Notes under the pieces: generated by a model
Seen by the model: only the letters and a program-made list of their open reading frames with translations
The model's database searches: none
What the model was told of the DNA's origin: nothing
Position numbers and translations under genes: made by a program
Origin: Thiothrix sp.
GTDB lineage: Bacteria > Pseudomonadota > Gammaproteobacteria > Thiotrichales > Thiotrichaceae
Direction of reading: 5' to 3'
Assembly (NCBI RefSeq): GCF_028714775.1
Contig: NZ_JAQTLS010000003.1
Span: 62,001 to 126,000, forward strand
DNA length: 64,000 bases
Shown here: in pieces, positions 61,088 to 64,000 of the stretch
Layout of the letters: each line of letters opens with the position of its first letter
How positions within the stretch are numbered: position 1 is the stretch's first letter

Positions 61088-61116
61088 TGTAACCTTTTCC
61101 TTCCCCGCCGGTATAA
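61088..61116 (+). promoter_or_regulatory. ECF-type promoter for the signal peptidase gene
   Basis: TGTAACC, 16 nt, GTATAA, 30 nt before the ATG at 61146. It is near-identical to the promoter of the sigma gene. Confidence 0.7.
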
Positions 61117-61145
61117 ACTGACAATCACAACATTAGGAACCACCC

Positions 61146-62069
61146 ATGCAAACTTCCGAACTTCGCATCAAACGCCGCAAACCGCTGTTCGCGCTGCTGA
61201 TGTCATTTGTCCTCCCCGGTTACGGGCAGCTTTATAACGGCGAGGTGAATAAGGCCATCTGGCTGTTTTTGTGCTTTGCGTTGCTGACTGTCCCAGCGGT
61301 AGCGGTGATTGCTTTGTACTTGCCGCCGGATTGGATGTTGCCCGCGTTCCTGATCGGCTTGGTGCTAGTGCTGGGGGTATGGCTGTACGGCATGGTGGAT
61401 GCGTTCCGCAGCGCCCGCCGCCAACCGGATTACGTGCTGCAAGGTTGGCAACACAGCGGCATGTACGTGCTGGCGTTCCTGCTGTGCAATACCGTTGCCC
61501 TGCCACTGCTGATTGATTACGTGCGCCAACATCAGGTGGAATCGTTCAAAGTTCCGTCCGGTAGTATGGAGCCGACGGTTATGACGGGCGACATGCTGTT
61601 TGCCGACAAGCGTTACAACTGTCCGGGGTGCAAAACGGCGGTGCAGCGCGGCGATATTGCGGTTTTCACCTACCCCAATGACCGCACCAAGTATTTCATC
61701 AAACGCATCATCGGCCTGCCGGGGGATAAGCTGCAAATCAATGGCACGGATGTGTCCATTAACGGCAAATCCCTCAAAATGCAGGAAACACCCTTACCCA
61801 AGGGCACGCAAGTTACCGAAACCGACGGCAAGGCAACCTGGCAAGTGGTGTGGGTGACTGACGGCAAAAACCTGCCACAAACCGACCTGACCATCCCCGC
61901 CGGAAATATATTTGCGATGGGTGATAACCGTTCCGCCAGCAATGATTCACGCTTTTTCGGCACTGTCCCATTGCAGGATGTAGTAGGCAAAGCGCGGCAA
62001 GTGTGGCTGTCGCTCGATAACAAAGGGCAGCATGTGCGCTGGGAGCGCTCAGGGAAGGTGTTGGAGTAA
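61146..62069 (+). CDS. lepB: Signal peptidase I with extra N-terminal membrane domain
   Basis: 307 residues. The first 125 residues hold about four membrane helices, starting with VLPGYGQLYNGEVNKAIWLF, a short TM2-like/DUF5683-like motif not found in E. coli LepB. The catalytic part has Ser in PSGSMEPT, Lys in YFIKRIIGLPGD and box E GDNRSASNDSRFFG. A CPGC between the boxes could bind metal. It removes signal peptides of exported proteins; it may be a stress-induced second enzyme under the ECF sigma. Confidence 0.9.
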   Translation: MQTSELRIKRRKPLFALLMSFVLPGYGQLYNGEVNKAIWLFLCFALLTVPAVAVIALYLPPDWMLPAFLIGLVLVLGVWLYGMVDAFRSARRQPDYVLQGWQHSGMYVLAFLLCNTVALPLLIDYVRQHQVESFKVPSGSMEPTVMTGDMLFADKRYNCPGCKTAVQRGDIAVFTYPNDRTKYFIKRIIGLPGDKLQINGTDVSINGKSLKMQETPLPKGTQVTETDGKATWQVVWVTDGKNLPQTDLTIPAGNIFAMGDNRSASNDSRFFGTVPLQDVVGKARQVWLSLDNKGQHVRWERSGKVLE

Positions 62070-62417
62070 GGTACTTTTGTCATTCACCCAAGCCAGCACG
62101 ATGATTTTGCGCTCGGCGTGGTAGCGGAAAAACAAGCGGTATTGCTGGAAGAATTTCACCCGGAACCAGTGTTTGTATTCCGCCCCCAAAGTGTTGCCCT
62201 GCCGGTATTCCGGGCGGGTGGGGTCTTGCGGGATAACCTCGAAAATCAAACTTTTGATAACTTCCAAACGTTTTGCTGCTGACTTACGGATGTATCCCTG
62301 AGGGTCTTTCCTCCTCAAGCGCAACACATGCAGTCTCAGTGCATCATACTGATCCAAAAATAATGGGTGCATATAAATAGACCAACCATTTATGCAAATG
62401 GGAGAAAGCTCAGGCAT
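62049..62417 (-). CDS. yhaV: Toxin YhaV (RelE-superfamily ribonuclease)
   Basis: 122 residues from the ATG at 62417; earlier in-frame codons at 62429 and 62432 overlap prlF more. The YhaV pattern is clear: INGWSIYMHPLF, SAAKRLEVI, YRLFFRYHAERKIIVLAWVND. It is about 30 residues shorter at the C-terminus than E. coli YhaV (154). The toxin is a translation-dependent RNase. The 3' end overlaps the signal peptidase gene by 21 nt. Confidence 0.9.
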   Translation of the reverse strand: MPELSPICINGWSIYMHPLFLDQYDALRLHVLRLRRKDPQGYIRKSAAKRLEVIKSLIFEVIPQDPTRPEYRQGNTLGAEYKHWFRVKFFQQYRLFFRYHAERKIIVLAWVNDKSTLLQHLP

Positions 62418-62757
62418 CGTCGTCCTCATCATCTTCCAGAGGGGCGTTAATATCGCCTATTTCCACACCTGCCAACAACTCATTCAACTCATCCAACATC
62501 GCTTGTGTAACGGGAACCAGACCTTGTGGGCGCTGGGTAATGTCTTTTTCCAGAAATTGCAGGAATGAGCCGAGCGCAGGGTCTTCCGCCTTTTCATCCT
62601 CTTTTACCCGCGTCAATACCACGCTGCCATCGGCTTGGATGGTGTAATGGATTTTGTCGCGCTTACCCAATCGCAAGGCGCGGCGTACTGGCTCCGGCAC
62701 AGTCGTTTGGTAACGGTCGGTCAAGGTGGACTCGGCTTCAAACACGGATATGGGCAT
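62410..62757 (-). CDS. prlF: Antitoxin PrlF (SohA)
   Basis: 115 residues from the ATG at 62757 (MPISVFEAESTLTDRYQTT), preceded by a strong AGGAGG; the longer frame to 62808 is rejected. The AbrB/swapped-hairpin fold (TLTDRYQTTVPEPVRRALRL) is N-terminal and the tail is acidic (EDDEDDDA). It binds YhaV and represses the pair's promoter. Its stop overlaps yhaV by 8 nt. Confidence 0.92.
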   Translation of the reverse strand: MPISVFEAESTLTDRYQTTVPEPVRRALRLGKRDKIHYTIQADGSVVLTRVKEDEKAEDPALGSFLQFLEKDITQRPQGLVPVTQAMLDELNELLAGVEIGDINAPLEDDEDDDA

Positions 62758-62999
62758 AACAACCTCCTTGGTAGGGTAATGCAATTGCATTGTCTTGGGC
62801 GCTATCATACATCTCTAATGGGTAAAATGGCAAAATCCATGCCGCCAAGCCCTTGTTTGTGCAGTGCAATAGCCGTCTTCATCTTTACACCAGCCGCCTA
62901 CTCCCGCAAACTATCGGTACAAAAAAATCGTGGTTTTTGACCACATCATGCTCACACAGTTAACGGCAACCCGATCCACTTTCATTCAAAGGCTGTCCA

Positions 63000-64000
63000 A
63001 TGACCCGGCAAATCAAGAAGCTTCTGGTCGCCAACCGTGGCGAAATCGCAATCCGCATCCTGCGTGCTGCGGCAGAACTCAAGTTGTGTACTGTCTCCAT
63101 TTACACCTATGAAGACCGTTTCTCCCCGCACCGTTACAAGGCGGACGAAGCCTACCAGATCGGCAAGGATGACGAACCGCTCAAGCCCTATCTGGATGTC
63201 GAGGAAATCATCAAGGTCGCCAAGCGCAACCATGTCGATGCCATCCACCCCGGCTACGGTTTCCTCTCCGAAAACGTGCGGTTTGCAACCCGTTGCCGTG
63301 AGGAAGGGATCATTTTCGTCGGCCCATCCCCGGAAGCGATGCAGAAACTCGGCGACAAAGTAGCCGCCAAGGAAATCGCGCTTGCCGCTGGTTTGCCTGT
63401 CATCGAAGACAGCCGCGAACCGCTGGATACGCTGGAAATTGCCCGCCGTGAAGCTGACCGCATCGGTTTCCCACTGATGATGAAAGCCGCTTCCGGTGGT
63501 GGTGGTCGTGGGATGCGCGTGTTGCGTGATGCTTCCCAGCTTGAATCGGCGTACAACGATGCACGTAACGAAGCCTTGAAAGCGTTCGGCGATGCCACCG
63601 TGTTCCTCGAAAAATACATCGACTCGCCCAAGCACATCGAAGTGCAAATCATCGGCGACACCCACGGCAACCTCGTGCACCTGTTTGAGCGCGACTGCTC
63701 AGTACAACGCCGCTTCCAAAAAGTGGTGGAAGTTGCCCCCAGCATTACCCTGAAACAAGAAACCCGTGACAAGCTGTACGAATACGCGCTGGCAATTACC
63801 CGCCACGTCAACTACTCGTGCGCCGGTACGGTCGAATTCTTGGTCGATAAAGACGAGCGCATTTACTTCATCGAAGTGAACCCGCGTGTGCAAGTCGAAC
63901 ACACCATCACCGAAGAAGTGACTGGCATCGACATCGTGCGTACCCAAATCCACGTTGCCGACGGACGCAAACTGTCTGACCCTGAAATCGACATCCCTTC
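63000..64000 (+). CDS. Pyruvate carboxylase / biotin carboxylase subunit (3' partial)
   Basis: The frame from ATG 63000 (AAAGG 7 nt upstream) stays open to the window end: 333 codons. It is a biotin carboxylase domain: LLVANRGEIAIRIL start, HPGYGFLSEN, KAASGGGGRGMR glycine loop, EKYIDSPKHIEVQI, the catalytic ERDCSVQRR and EVNPRVQVEHTITEE. The YTYEDRFSPHRYKADEAY and DVEEIIKVAKRNHVDAIHPG wording resembles pyruvate carboxylase more than AccC. It would make oxaloacetate from pyruvate and bicarbonate. The missing C-terminus would decide this. Confidence 0.82.
   Translation, partial: MTRQIKKLLVANRGEIAIRILRAAAELKLCTVSIYTYEDRFSPHRYKADEAYQIGKDDEPLKPYLDVEEIIKVAKRNHVDAIHPGYGFLSENVRFATRCREEGIIFVGPSPEAMQKLGDKVAAKEIALAAGLPVIEDSREPLDTLEIARREADRIGFPLMMKAASGGGGRGMRVLRDASQLESAYNDARNEALKAFGDATVFLEKYIDSPKHIEVQIIGDTHGNLVHLFERDCSVQRRFQKVVEVAPSITLKQETRDKLYEYALAITRHVNYSCAGTVEFLVDKDERIYFIEVNPRVQVEHTITEEVTGIDIVRTQIHVADGRKLSDPEIDIP

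Overview
The window looks like the chromosome of a gammaproteobacterium, most likely a sulfur-oxidising or methylotrophic Thiotrichales relative such as Thiothrix. The basis is gene content and order only: divergent rne/rluC with HAD and sppA behind rluC, scpA-scpB-trpS-M50-yciO, aceK, maeB, cbbY, and a C4-dicarboxylate TRAP system with DctB/DctD. No rRNA or tRNA was seen and the species cannot be named.

Layout. 1-7 kb: 3' part of a Wzc-like tyrosine autokinase, small membrane and hypothetical genes, then a minus-strand block ending in pncC, sppA, a HAD phosphatase and rluC. 7-11 kb: rne with a long leader, then a low-molecular-weight tyrosine phosphatase. 11-19 kb: NERD-helicase, msrB, a 1489-residue TIR-CHAT-NB-ARC-TPR protein that looks like an immune sensor, and a PIN-domain pair. 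19-30 kb: a C4-dicarboxylate block with maeB, dctPQM, a universal stress protein and dctBD; the dctP promoter region carries a sigma-54 element and two tandem dyads suited to DctD. 30-47 kb: mostly housekeeping genes, plus monomeric isocitrate dehydrogenase divergent from aceK and a secreted protein with a phospholipase A2-like motif. 47.6-60.2 kb: a complete type I-C CRISPR-Cas locus (38 repeats, 37 spacers; cas2, cas1, cas4, PIN/RHH toxin-antitoxin, cas7, cas8c, cas5c, cas3, WYL regulator). 60.2-64 kb: an ECF sigma factor with a small membrane protein, a signal peptidase I gene under a matching ECF promoter, a PrlF/YhaV toxin-antitoxin pair, and the 5' part of a pyruvate carboxylase or biotin carboxylase gene.

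The most interesting element is between cas3 and cas5c (56703-56805). A single degenerate CRISPR repeat keeps the exact 11-nt type I-C handle and a re-built hairpin. It lies directly behind a promoter reading into cas5c. The sequence after the handle, which would be the guide of a crRNA-like RNA, matches 14 of 15 positions in that same promoter. The only mismatch is position 6, a base that type I effectors flip out, and a TTC, the type I-C PAM, sits immediately 5' of the match. This predicts an RNA-guided feedback loop in which Cascade, loaded with this RNA, shuts down its own operon. A small hydrophobic ORF diverges from the same site and could be a second controlled gene.

Several families of short GC-rich inverted repeats are scattered through the window, including one perfect 27-bp inverted repeat lying in frame inside the TIR-CHAT gene.
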